Below, piece after piece: positions 23,086 through 33,627 of a stretch of DNA of 64,000 nucleotides (positions within the stretch are counted from its first letter, which is position 1; the number at the start of each line of letters is the position of its first letter). Under the pieces are notes generated by a model. The model was not told the origin of the DNA. It saw nothing but the letters and a program-made list of their open reading frames with translations, and did not search any database. Position numbers and translations under genes: made by a program. This DNA is from Hyaloscypha bicolor E (lineage: Eukaryota > Ascomycota > Leotiomycetes > Helotiales > Hyaloscyphaceae), in contig NW_020194519.1 of NCBI RefSeq assembly GCF_002865645.1, forward strand, positions 617,542 to 681,541, written 5' to 3'.

Positions 23086-23868
23086 GGAGCCTCCGCTGCG
23101 GTGAAGGGCTGGCTCGGCATCGGTGCCAATGTTTGGGACAACTCCGGCCTCGAAAACATCGCCCTTGATGTCTTCAGCAAGCGCTCCCAGGAGCCGGAGC
23201 AGACGGTGCATGAGTTGGTCATGCGTGAAGGTATACGTTGACCAACCTTCACGATCAATCGATGGAACAAGCAAGATGCTGACTCTTGGCGTTACGACCA
23301 GCCTTGCGTCGAAGCTTGACTCTGAGCCTGAGCTCCTGGGCTACGTGCCCCGCGGCCATCACCTAGCCGGGCGCGACGACGAGCACTTGCACGCAGAGGC
23401 GCCCGTCTTCCGATTCCTTCACCTGCGGCACGGCCTTATGGACGTCGCGACCCGGTGCCACGTTAACGGAACACAGTTCACCCTCTCCTACGCCGGCAAG
23501 ACCACCAGTGGCAATACAAAGCGCCAGAGCTTCCAGCACGAGCGCCTGTCGAACGAGGTGTTCATGGCGCGCTTCGACGAGTCGGCCGCGATGGCGGACC
23601 CATCAAATCCCACGTTCGACGCCTCGGGCGGGTATCAACAGTTGGAGGACACCATCAGCTGCTTCATCAGCCAGAACGGAAACACGTGGCCCGCCAGTAG
23701 CGTTGTCGATATGCAGATGTACGACACCTCGTCCCAGAGCACGTTCGGCTGGGCCACAATGGGTATTGTCGATCAGGACACGGGTAGCACCGAGGGTGGC
23801 GTCGAGGCTATCACGCCAGCCGGTATGCCACTACCTATACCGACGTGCTGAACGACTACCGGTACTAA
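23086..23868 (+). pseudogene. 3' part of the disrupted host gene
   Basis: From 23091 the frame continues in register with the fragment ending at 17904 (SAAVKGWLGIGANVWDNSG) to about 23230. The register then changes. Either a 58-nt intron 23218-23275 (weak donor GTCATG, TTGAC branch, AAG) or a one-base indel near 23229 would connect it to the long open frame that runs to TGA at 23849-23851. Near the end, another frame reads RYATTYTDVLNDYRY to TAA at 23866-23868 and looks more protein-like than the formal C-terminus, so a second indel near 23815 is possible. The segment includes SCFISQNGNTWPASS and DMQMYDTSSQSTFGW. Composition is normal, unlike the transposons. I do not recognise the protein family. 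Confidence 0.65.
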
Positions 23869-24905
23869 TGGCTTAAGAGATATGCTGGTTGCTAGGTTAG
23901 GTAGAGAATGGCCGTGGACAAATGAGGGTACGATAGTTCATAGATTTTCTGTCAAGACAAACGGTTGTTTCCGAGTTTGGTGTTGGGCTACACTCTTTTA
24001 ATCACTTGTTCAATGGTCAAAAAAATTGGTTGGCAAGAACATACCTCGTAAAACAGTTATTTGAGATTCTTCATCATCAACTTTTATAAAGATCGTCATT
24101 GGATTAAAGAAGCCGTTATTCTCTATTCCTACATCCATAATGAAAAAGGTTTTAGAATAGTAGAGAGCGCCTTAACATCAAGTAAGTTAGTAGTAAGAGA
24201 GACCAAATATAAACATAGATACGTCCCTTTTCTATATCACATTTGATAGTGGGGACAGTGTAGGACCTCCTTGCTGAGTGGCGTCCATGCTCAATTGCTA
24301 TTAAACGAAATGAATCTTTTATGCTGACCTCGAGGGTAGGGATCCGCAGAAAGGAGACACAGACAGGGCCGAGGAAGGGGGTGCTTCATGAGCTGAGCTG
24401 CGCGTCCAGATTAATCCATAGCCTTATATCGGGGGTGGGACCTTGGTATTGATATAGACTTGAGTAAGTGGCGAAGCGGGGGGGTGATTTTACTTTTTCC
24501 CGTCCTAATATGACCGAGATTCTCATAAACCACGTTACTTTTATTTATGCCATTCAGATAAGTCAATTATATTAGAATTTAAGAGACAAGCAAAGTTGTT
24601 TCCATTCGATATTATTGATTTCGTCAATCAAAGTGGGTGAAGTCTGAACTCTTATGGATACGATTCTATTGTAACTCAAGTAAATTTGAATTGACCTCGT
24701 TTATTAGAAGACGAAACTACAAAATCACACCCAAAATCCAGACGTTGAAGGAGCTTGCAACCGCAATTAGAGCGTGTCGTTACAATGCGCTTATTCCAAT
24801 ATCGCAGACCTCCTTCAAGACCAAGTAAGATAAGTCATGTAGGCCTCCGAGCTCACAAGTGAGTAGCGGAACTGGATATATAACAAGGCTCCCCAATGGC
24901 GGGTA
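23869..24905. other. Intergenic, nothing recognised
   Basis: This has moderate composition with scattered T-runs and a G7 run at about 24479. Two open frames of about 60 codons (24061-24246 and 24637-24828) have no motif and no supporting start or splice context. I see no transposon ends here. Confidence 0.5.
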
Positions 24906-25802
24906 CTAGTCGTCTCCACATTCGGGCTTCGTCAAGCCTACCACGTCCCTGGAGCAACACCTCCAACTTGTCGACAATATAAGTCGTTTGCGGCCCAACT
25001 CCCATAGGGAAAAGGCGCTCGTTCCTGCCTTCATCAGCCAAGTGGCACTCTTCTCTAAGTCGCCCGTGTTTTCATAGATTGTAGCAATGTCTTCCATCGT
25101 CCTGGTGGCGTACTTGTCCTGGAGTGTACCATCCGTTGGTAGCCCAAGAGCATCAACCCGACCAACAATGTCGAAGCAAACGGCCAAAGCCTCAGCCCAA
25201 GACCCAACGTCCATGTATATGTGCTCAAGGTGTCGTGCTGCGCGGCGAGTTTGCAGTGACTTGGTGAATGTATCCAAGGCGCAGGATAGTGCAGTCTCAG
25301 ATACCCAGTGTTCGATGTCTTGCCTTTTCAACTCCCCAGCCAAGACGGCGAGGGGATGGTGCCTCCCCAAACAGAGGCTGGCCAGCTCGGTAATGTGTAC
25401 CAAGAGGCTGGCACGCACTTCGAGACACAAGGCAGTGTTGACAGGTGATAGCGTCGTTAGAAGTCCCAGTATGGATAGTGCATTGCCCGTCTTGATTTCA
25501 CTTTCTATTGTTTCGCATGCCTTTTGGATGGCTGACCACGCTCGATCGTTCGAGCCTACCTTGAAGAAGCAGAGACCATGCCCAAGATTATCCCCAAAGG
25601 GACTATTAAGACTACTGAAAGTCATACAGCCATCGTCGAAGCGAGAAAATTCCGATATACTCTTATATATGAGCTCTGTACTCATTGACCCTGGATCAAG
25701 CTCGATGGCTGATGAGGAACTTAGCGATGGAGGCGAAATGCGTATTTGTGGACTCACATATGCAAATTCTTGCTGGCCGATATTCCGACTGACTTGCGAC
25801 AT
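24906..25802 (-). pseudogene. Truncated Clr5-protein-like fragment (C-terminal region)
   Basis: This is a 298-codon open frame. Residues of the pattern LVHITELASLCLGRHHPLAV followed by helical repeats (ATRTMEDIATIYENTGDLEK) resemble the C-terminal half of fungal Clr5-domain proteins, with their LGxxHPL block and TPR-like helices. No N-terminal Clr5 domain is present: the frame begins at ATG 25802, directly back-to-back with the next fragment, and an in-frame stop lies about 40 bp upstream. The last ~20 residues (SWRCCSRDVVGLTKPECGDD) look out of character and may be read after a frameshift. Whether it is transcribed is unknown. The family assignment is by remembered pattern and moderate at best. 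A short independent protein is the alternative. Confidence 0.45.
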
Positions 25803-25822
25803 TATGCTTCTGGTCCAGGATA

Positions 25823-26713
25823 TTGCACAAGTATCACTTCATCTGGAAGGCTGGACATCCCTTCAGCTCACCTGTTTGGCACCTGCGTCAGCAACTCCGT
25901 GACGGAAAGCTCGGGTTTGCTGTGCAAAGAGCCTGGCAAGCCCTCCAATTTCGCATGTCCTCTCGACAAGAAGGCGAAACCATTGTTCTGGGCAGCATAC
26001 TTGGTATGGACATATCCAAACTCCTGGAGATCAAAGCCCCAGCTGTCAAAGACGTTGTTACCGCCAAAATGGTGGGGACTATTAATGCTCTGGATGCAAC
26101 CCCTGGCCTCGGAATTCCTTCTGGACTAGTCTTTCTACCACGACCCAAATTGAATGCCAACCGTTCACGTCAGACGGGCACATACGGTTGGGATCCCGAG
26201 TCATGGGTGACCATGCAGATTTCCACCTACCCCTTGTTCAGGCCTCTCAAAAAGACTGCATATATGATGCACAAGGGTTTGAATGTTGAGTTCTCTGGGA
26301 TCATCCTGCACTGTCCCAAGACGCCCATGGCAGAGTCTACATTCTGGATCCCAGTCAGTCAGTGTCTCCACAAGTGGTACAAGGTTAAGGTTGACACGGG
26401 TGACTGGGACTGGTTAGAGCTCTCTAGACTCCTATCTGGAGTTCAGGAGCTATGTCTTGTCCTCAACTCCCACAATCCGCGCGAGAGGTGGGAGCTGGGT
26501 TTGCTCGTCAGGAAGAAGGTAATGCTGGCATATGGCGAAGTGAGATGGGTTCAAACTGTTTGTAGAGTTTGGGTGCGCCTAGAAACAAACACGAATAATC
26601 TGAAGGAGCTGGAAAGACAGTTCCGCGAGAAGAGCGACCAAATGATTTTCGGGGAGAGAGTTGACAATCAGAGGTGGTGCATCGAAGAGAGTTCTGATTC
26701 GGAGAGCGTATAA
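25823..26713 (+). pseudogene. C-terminal fragment of a HET-domain-type protein
   Basis: The frame is open from just after a TGA at about 25790 and has no ATG near its start, so it is probably truncated at the 5' end. The block WQALQFRMSSRQEGETIVLG followed by SILGMD and, further on, SGLVFLPRPKLN and YGWDPESWV matches the region that follows the HET domain in many fungal heterokaryon-incompatibility-like proteins. The HET domain itself is missing. The C-terminus (EESSDSESV) ends normally at TAA 26711-26713. Full-length relatives are usually well over 600 residues, and this piece is about 295. HET proteins trigger cell death after non-self recognition, but a fragment without the domain is unlikely to do so. 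Confidence 0.6.
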
Positions 26714-26866
26714 AAGGGGAAATGAACATGAAGGGGTTGTGGTTTCCTAGTCAACGCTATTGACGACGACATGAGTATGATCAGACCAAAAGTGTGGAGA
26801 GCGAGAGCGTCTCTTGGCGCCTGGGACAGGGCACTAATCAGTTAATCGTGGTTGGCTTTCTGCTTA

Positions 26867-27131
26867 CGAACCTGCGACCATAGGTCTGTGCTCTACAGGG
26901 CATTTTGCACCCAAACAAAATTATCAAGTTCTCAAAAATAATAATATAAATTGAGGAAAGGGTAATTTATCTAATTTAATTACGATGTACTATAACTTGG
27001 GAATAATAAATGTCTTAGTGGCTCCAAACTTTTGAAGTGACGGTCACGACTCTTGGATTTTGAGCCCTGAAGCGGGTTTAGCGAGGCTCGGAAAATGCCC
27101 TGTAGAGCACAGACCTATGGTCGTAGGTTCG
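26867..27131. mobile_element. 265-bp MITE with 40-bp TIRs and TTA duplication
   Basis: The left TIR 26867-26906 and right TIR 27092-27131 are inverted copies over 40 bp with one G/A difference, starting CGAACCTRCGACCATAGGTC. The element is flanked by TTA at 26864-26866 and 27132-27134. A 3-bp TWA duplication with short size points to a PIF/Harbinger-derived MITE. The interior has no coding frame and is AT-rich between 26925 and 27010. Read outward, the TIR contains a GTAGAGC...GGTTCG pattern that superficially resembles tRNA promoter boxes. Confidence 0.8.
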
Positions 27132-27281
27132 TTAGTATCATGAATCTTTGCCTTGGAAGTGTTGCGCCACGGCTCTTCTTGCTCCTGGAAGCACGTTTCG
27201 GACAATCAGGGACAAATAATGCCAGAGCCATCATCCACTCTATCAGCAATCTAAAACCCTCGTATATAAGAAGTCTATTTT

Positions 27282-28767
27282 CTAGGCCAATCTGGCAATT
27301 TCAGCAATATCCGACATATCCTCAACATTCCAACACTTCGTACTAGCTGACCTGGCTCCCCCACCCAAAACGGCCGCACACTGATCCTCGAACTTCTGCC
27401 TTAACATTTGATCATCCATCGGCGCCTCAATACTCCCCACCGCATACTTAACATGCTTCTCCAGCACGTTTCCATCCACCATCGTCAACACAATCTTCGT
27501 CTCGTCCGCAGCAATCGTCGTATCCGCCACACACTCAATCTTGTTCCTCACTTCAATAACCGCAAGATCTCTCACAGCCTCATCCTCATACTGACGAGGT
27601 GTCCCCTTACCAAATATCAACCCAATCGCGCCCCCATGAAAGACACTAAACTTCCCCTCCAATCCATCCTTCGGCTTTCGCTTGCCAGTCAATTCTAGGA
27701 CAAGTGGATGCACTTTCGCTTTCACTTCCTTGATATCGGCCACCTCCAACCTGAGTTTCGCGATATCCCGGTGAAGTTGTGAGCACCCATCGATCACGGG
27801 ATGAATTACGATCCCACATGGATACGGCTTGAAGCTGTTCCTCAAAATCTCCCACCGCCCGCCGTTGGTACTTGCAAGTCCTAGGTCTTGGTTATCCATT
27901 CCTAGCCACTTTTCTAGACTTTCAGGGATGGAGGATTTTGTTGCTCCAACAACATTCGCCCATCCGCGCTTGGCTTCAATGGCGGTCTCGCTGCTGGTAT
28001 ACCCGCCTTGTGCCAGGACGGCAGCAATTAATCCGCTCTGGGCAGCCCTTCCTGGATGGAAGGATTTCGTGTGTGAGCCGAACACTTCTCGGAGTCCGAT
28101 TACTTGCGTTGCTGCAACACCTAAAGCGTGATTCATCTGTTCCACTGACAACCCAAGAAGCTTAGAGACAGCAGCGGCAGCTCCAATTGAGCCTGTTGTT
28201 GAGGTAATATGCCTTTAATCAGTTAACAAATGATCTCCGCTCGAGAACTCATGGATAGAAACTAACCACCCAACATCATAATGCTCAGGCCACACAGCCA
28301 AACCTAATTTGCACTCCACCTCAATCCCCACAATCAACGCAAGCAAGAACTCCTTCCCAGAGAATCCACCTTTCCATTCCGCGACTGCGAGGAGAGCGCT
28401 AGCTACGGGGCCAGTGGGGTGGATAATGGTGTCTAGATGCGTGTCATCGTAGTCGTGCACGTGGGATGCGATGCCGTTGATGAGTGCTGCATGCTGAGCG
28501 TCGATTTTGGCTCCCTTTCGGCCAAGGAGTGAGGACTGAGGGGGCCCAAAGAACGGGGAAAGGGAATTGTACTTTATTTTATCAGACGGGGTTGAAAGGA
28601 TGGGAAAGAAAGGGACATACAGCAATGGTGGTAGCAGGGTGGTCGCTTCCACCGATAGCACAGCCGACCCAGTTGTAGAAGCTTCGGGAGGCCGACTGGA
28701 TTACATCTTGCGGAAGATCCGAGTAGTTCAGCTCGTTGGCCCAGGTTGCTATGTGTTTTGTTGCCAT
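27282..28767 (-). CDS. MmgE/PrpD family enzyme (2-methylcitrate dehydratase / cis-aconitate decarboxylase-like)
   Basis: Three exons on the minus strand (28767-28621, 28535-28267, 28212-27282) give 448 residues, a normal length for the family. Intron 1 is 28536-28620 (GTATGT to TCAG) and intron 2 is 28213-28266 (GTTAGT, CTGAT branch, AAAG). Phases fit. I start at MATKHIATWANEL because family homology begins there, although an upstream in-frame Met exists. Family blocks are DLPQDVIQSASRSFYNWVG, then AALINGIASHVHDYDDTH with IIHPTGPV, then SHTKSFHPGRAAQSG. D77, T81, H88 and the Lys of HTKSFH align with residues described as catalytic in cis-aconitate decarboxylases, but they are shared by the whole family, so substrate is undecided. 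The protein acts on tricarboxylic-acid-like substrates. It is divergently arranged with the transporter at 29377. Confidence 0.88.
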
Positions 28768-29376
28768 TTTGCAATCTAAAGATGCACTGTGTGTTGAAAT
28801 ATTTGTGAGCGGAGAGGACTCGGTTTGTCTCGGCATGTTGCAAGAAAGACCGACTATCAGATTCTGAAGACCAGAGGCTAATTCTTTATCCGTACTCGCA
28901 AGGGGTACGTGTACCAATATGGCACCGGTAGCTTTTCAATGATACTGGGGCATATCCGTTAAGAATTCACGGAAGTAAACTTCCTAAAGGATGAGGTTGT
29001 CTCGCGGCCAGTGGCGGGCGTTGAAATATGCGGGGTTCAGCAGCGACGTCAGCTACCCCGCCGCTAGCCCACAAGGATCACATCCGGCTTTCCCCCCTTT
29101 AGAGGAGTGGTTAAGGTACCCCGGATATTTTCATCCAAGGAGGATGGAGAGATGAAGAGTTGGTGTAAGATTCAGTCTTACTTTTGCGGCTGCAACCCAC
29201 TGTAATCCCCGCATCCGATGATTAGTAACTGTTGTGTAAGCTCAAGGAAGCAGTCTTCCAGAACGAGGAAAGATGAGCGCGAGTACTTAACAGGCCTTCC
29301 GAAGCCTTAGCCTCGCTTTTAATAGACCGTTACCTCCTCTCATCTGAGCTCGCTGAGCGCCTAAACTATTTCCATC
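28768..29376. promoter_or_regulatory. Shared divergent promoter region between MmgE/PrpD and MFS genes
   Basis: These 609 bp separate the two start codons and have mixed composition with no other gene. The region probably drives both genes and may co-regulate them, as in small fungal catabolic clusters. A pyrimidine-rich run (GTTACCTCCTCTCATC) just before the MFS start is typical of fungal start regions. I see no specific operator I can name. Confidence 0.5.
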
Positions 29377-30997
29377 ATGGCTTCCCATGACATCGAGAAA
29401 GACATCGCGGAGCCGAACGATCGCTCATCATCAAAGGAAGGAGAAAAACCCGAGCTAGCAAACATCGAGGATGTCGAAAGACAGAAAGAACAAGTCGAAA
29501 CTCACCTCTCTCGGTTTACCAAAGAAGAAGAGGAGGCCGTGATCAGGAAACTCGACTGGCATTTGATGCCACTAATCTTCGTCTTGTATTCGCTCAGTGT
29601 CCTTGATCGGTCGAACCTGGGCAATGCGAAGATCGCGGGGATGCAGAAAGATATCAATATTGGTGGGAATCGCTATGCTTGGCTTGGGACGATCTTCTAT
29701 ATCTCGTGTAAGAGCCTCCGTTTGCGAATTTGTTTCATTTGAAAGAAAGAAAAAATACTGATGTGTTGACAGATATTCTTTTCCAATGGACGCAAATGGG
29801 ATGGAAGGTCTTCCCTCCTCATCGCTGGGTTGCATTCGCTGTTCTATTCTGGGGCACGGTGTCCAGTGTTCAAGCTGGTTGTACCAGCTGGGAAGGATTG
29901 ATGGTCTGCCGCTTCCTACTCGCGATTCCTGAAGCCATGTATGGACCGGCTGTGCCCCTTTACCTGTCTTTCTTTTACCCGAGAGAGAGACTGGGATTGA
30001 GAGTTGGTCTCTTTCTATCTGGTTCTGCGCTGGCAAATGCATATGGTGGTGCTTTGGCTTATGGAATTTCACAAGCGCATGGTGCTATCCATGCCTGGAG
30101 GATTTTATTCCTCGTTGAAGGTCAGATACCTCCGATCTCAATCTTGGCACTCTCTAACATATCCCAGGTCTACCAACCGTCGCCCTCGCAGGAGTGGCCT
30201 GGTTCTGGCTCCCCGACAGCCCCAGCAAAGCCAAGTTCCTCTCCGACCGAGACCGCGAAATAGCAATCGAGCTCTCCCTCCGGCAACCCGGCGACCGCAC
30301 AAGTGATGAATTTCAATGGAAGCAAGCCGTTGGCGCGCTCCTAGACTACCGCAGCTACCTTCCGCCCATGATCTACTTCGGTTGTAATGTTTGCTTTGCC
30401 TCCCTCCCCCTTTTCGTTCCAACCATCATCTCGGAAATGGGAGCCTTCACGCTCATCCAATCGAACGGCCTTTCTGCGCCTCCTTACGTTCTGTGCTTTA
30501 TCAGCATTGTCACATGTGCTTTCATTTCAGATCGAGTAGGAGTCCGTGGCCCTTTCGTTGCTGGCGCTGGACTGGTCGCTGCAATCGGGTACATCCTCCT
30601 GGCCACCCAGACAATCGTTGCAGTCCGCTATTTCGGCATCTTTCTCGCGACTATCATCTTCACGTCTGTGGCGTTGACACTCTCCTGGGTCTCGAACACG
30701 CATGCCACAGACTCGAAGCGTGCTGCTGGGTTGGCGATCTTGGCGACCGGAGGGCAGTGTGGGCCAGTTCTGGGTACAAATATCTTCCCACCGCAAGAAG
30801 GGCCGTTTTATAGGAAGGGTATGTGGATTTCTTGCGGTGCTTGTTTGTTGGTTTTTGTGCTGGCTACGCTGCAGAGCTTCTTGCTGTGGAAGGAAAATCA
30901 GAGGAGGGATCGGAAGTATGGGAAGCAGAGGGATACGACGTATATTCCTGTGCAGGATGAGTTGGGGAATGATAAGTACTTCAGATTTGTTATTTAA
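29377..30997 (+). CDS. MFS transporter, Dal5 / anion:cation symporter family
   Basis: Exons 29377-29707, 29773-30120 and 30168-30997 encode 502 residues. Intron 1 (29708-29772) has donor GTAAGA, TTGAC branch and ACAG. Intron 2 (30121-30167, 47 nt) has donor GTCAGA, CTAAC branch and CCAG. Residues 1-60 are a charged cytosolic tail. The block LDRSNLGNAKIAGM (residues 76-89) is the signature of the Dal5/allantoate permease family. About 12 membrane segments follow, with RFLLAIPEAMYGPAVPLYLS in TM4-5 and SDRVGVRGPF in the central loop after a long cytosolic linker. The family imports carboxylates, vitamins or ureides with protons at the plasma membrane. The exact substrate cannot be read from sequence. 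Its pairing with an MmgE/PrpD enzyme suggests an organic acid. Confidence 0.9.
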
Positions 30998-32205
30998 GGT
31001 CACTTTGATTTTGGGTGGATAGCCTAGCTCGATTTAATGATGTTTGCCAAGGATTTTGAGGAGTTTTGAAGGTTGTTTTGATAGGAAGATACAAAATTCG
31101 AAGTTTTATGACAAAGTCTGGTCTCCTCCCAGCGATCGCGTTTGAGTAAAACTCCAGCACTTGAAATTCCAGCTCGCCTCTCTCCTTACTATATTTTCAA
31201 CCTTTTGCAAGCGAACGAACGGAACTGCGATCCTCGCTTCTGGAGGGTGAAGTGAAGGATGCTGTTGACGCGAGCACTGGAAGCAGACTTGGAGGATGCA
31301 AACGACTAGTCTAATGGGACCGAGCCGTGATGGCAAGTGATTGAGCTGGAGGCTAAACAGATAAAAGATGAGACAGCAAGGCAAAGGAAACAAAAAGGAT
31401 AAACTCTTATATATAGTTTGTCAAATAATCAAATTAAATTAGATTAATTATAAATATCAAGTTATCTTAATTAGTCACGAGACTAAATATAAACTTTACC
31501 CTTACTTAAATTATATTATAAAAGTCTAGGTACTTGAGATATAAAACATCCCAATCGCATTAAATCCATTCCGGATTAGTAATACTACTTATGGTATAAT
31601 AAGCTTTTAAGGATTCATGTTAAGACTCGATGCAGGTAGAAGAGGTAGTGGGTTGGTATTCTTGTACTACTAGTAATTATTAAAAAATAACCTCAACGAT
31701 CCTAGGAATAGATATTGCAAAACGCCATATCTTAATGCGAATCTCAGAAGGCAGTTTGGGGAATAATGCAAATGAGTAGCTATTGAGTTATTCGCTATAA
31801 TAAGAGGCTATTAGTACATTGCCGGCTAGTGTTTTGGGATAACTTTTGGGCAAAAGAGGCTTTGATCTCTTTCTTGTCGAACGTTATTGCAGATATTTAG
31901 GCATACTAAAATGATGATAAAAAGTTTGAGCAAGAAACTCAAGGTTGCATGGATTTAGCGACGTGACAGCTCCCCCTGTTAGCAATGCGGGTCACGGGTC
32001 TGGTCACTAATTATTCTCGAAGATTGGAATTGAAAGAATTACTATTCTAAGACTGTAAGTACAGGTGCTTATATGCATCTAAATGCAATAAGCAGAAGTA
32101 AGTAGTAAAGGAAACAGATGAGTTAGTCATTATGTGATAGAGTCCCGCGACTCATAGCAAGAGAGTGCCTAGGAGGTCAAAGCAGCTCACCATATTCTAA
32201 TAAGA
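30998..32205. other. Intergenic, partly AT-rich, nothing recognised
   Basis: The first 400 bp are balanced 3' flank of the MFS gene. From about 31430 the sequence turns AT-rich for several hundred bases, then recovers. It is probably old transposon debris. No gene, TIR pair or LTR pair is visible within it. Confidence 0.45.
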
Positions 32206-32442
32206 TGTGACGGCTCGGCTAGTCACGTGCACGGCTCAGGGGCTTTACCCCTGAGCTAGGGGGTCTTGGCTGACGGCGTAGCGCCGCAGGCTTATTACCT
32301 CTCCTTTAGCTAGCTTCTCCTTCCCCTTCTTTTTTATCTTCTTTGTTTCCTTCGTAGCTAGCTTATAAGAATGATCCTTTTAGCATACCGTACGCACTCC
32401 TATATGTCTCTACGCTAGCTTGTGATCGCTCGTGCCGTTACA
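32206..32442 (-). repeat. Candidate solo LTR with hairpins
   Basis: The 237-bp segment starts TGTGACGGC and ends GCCGTTACA, so it has TG..CA ends and a 9-bp imperfect terminal inverted repeat, as LTRs do. It contains a perfect hairpin CTCAGGGG-CTTTA-CCCCTGAG at 32235-32255 and a second short palindrome CGGCGTAGCGCCG. The flanking 5-mers (TAAGA and CTGTA) do not match, so a clean target duplication is lacking, and no second LTR is seen nearby. Orientation is a guess. Confidence 0.5.
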
Positions 32443-33126
32443 CTGTAGTTCATTGAGTCTTCTCTTACTATCGCCGATTTCTTAGATTCGTAATTATAAT
32501 CATCATGCATTTCTGTCCTTACCCCGCAATCTCCTCGTACCTAGGGTGATGGATCCCCTGATGATCTGAGCATACTAAATCCACTATGGTCAGGCCACCC
32601 GAATTAGAAAGCATGAGGTTGGCATCGCCATTCGTTATCTACTTAAAGTATAGCGAATAAGTGTTAAGATATTCGGTGAATCGTACGTTAACCAGTAAAT
32701 GGATAGAGCCGAAGGCTTGCAGTAGTCGCACGCAGCGCTATCTGCTGTGTAACCTTATAGGGCTGAAAAGTTGTTGTCGGATATTCAGCTACATTGCAGA
32801 GTTATAATAAATCCTAGCTTTATCACGATATTACCGTCTAGCAACGACGACTTCATGACTTGGATAATAATTATCACTGATGTCCTCTAGGTTTCTCAAT
32901 AAATACTCTTCAGAGGGTTAACTCAGCTGCAAGATTAGCCTCGGATAGTTATGTTGTAAGTAGCCCGTCCAGCCAACGCAGAGGCGTAAGCCAGACCATC
33001 TCTATAAAGCTACGTGCATTGTGGCGTAAAGCAAGCTGGCGGGAGATTCCATTCTCTACGCAATGTTCAGCCGCAGAAATGCCTCATGTGTCAGCTTGTC
33101 TTCGTCGCCTGATCACTCGGTGTCTC
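32443..33126. other. Intergenic, nothing recognised
   Basis: Balanced composition with no open frame worth reporting and no repeat ends identified. Confidence 0.45.
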
Positions 33127-33403
33127 GAATCAGATGTTTGAGACGAGACACGAACAAATGAATGATTGGATTTTGCGTGCCCCCTGATGCCTCGCCCGAA
33201 TCTGCGCAGAAACAAGAGGTGGTGCAACCCCACGAATGGCTGACATGAAATCAGCCTCAAGCCAAAGAAAGCCTTCGAGGTCGGAATCGGATGTTTGAGA
33301 CGTCATACGGACAAGTGAATGATCTTGCCCTCGCCCGAATCTGCGCAGAACGAGAGGTGGCGCAACCTACGAATGGCTGACATGAAGTCGGCCTCAAGCC
33401 AAG
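33127..33403 (+). repeat. Imperfect tandem duplication upstream of the neprosin gene
   Basis: Copy 1 (33127-33266) and copy 2 (33284-33403) share GAATCRGATGTTTGAGACG, CTCGCCCGAATCTGCGCAGA and CGAATGGCTGACATGAAR, then CGGCCTCAAGCC. A further partial copy of CGGCCTCAAGCC follows at about 33412. Copy 2 lacks some 20 bp found in copy 1. The array ends about 225 bp before the start codon, so it lies in the likely promoter. Confidence 0.8.
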
Positions 33404-33451
33404 GGGGAAATCGGCCTCAAGCCCAACAAATTCTTCGGGGTCGATTGTGGG

Positions 33452-33460
33452 TATTTAAAT
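33452..33460 (+). promoter_or_regulatory. TATA-like element of the neprosin gene
   Basis: TATTTAAAT lies 168 bp upstream of the start codon, followed by a C/T-rich stretch (CACTCCCTCAACTC) where fungal transcription often starts. The distance suits a 5' leader of about 100-130 nt. Confidence 0.45.
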
Positions 33461-33627
33461 GGAGGGCCTAATCCACTCCCTCAACTCTTGTTCTTAACAC
33501 CGTTTCAGTAAAGCTCGAGTATTCTCCAAGACGATTCAAAATCAAATCAAACTCATCTGAAGGGTGAAATTCTTCGAATCCCTGATATCAATCAACCTAA
33601 CAAAGACTAAAAAGACAAGACCAAACC

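Noticed and set aside
22999..23241. 80-codon frame starting MRPKKKSRF
   Set aside because: Its first ~30 codons lie in the TIR of transposon B. Only the part after 23090 belongs to the host gene.
25087..25902. 271-codon plus-strand frame
   Set aside because: It is antisense to the Clr5-like fragment and shows no motif. The minus-strand translation has the family-like block and helical periodicity.
26867..26906. tRNA-like sequence
   Set aside because: It has parts resembling A and B boxes but no acceptor or anticodon stem pairing at normal spacing. It is a MITE TIR, not a tRNA gene.
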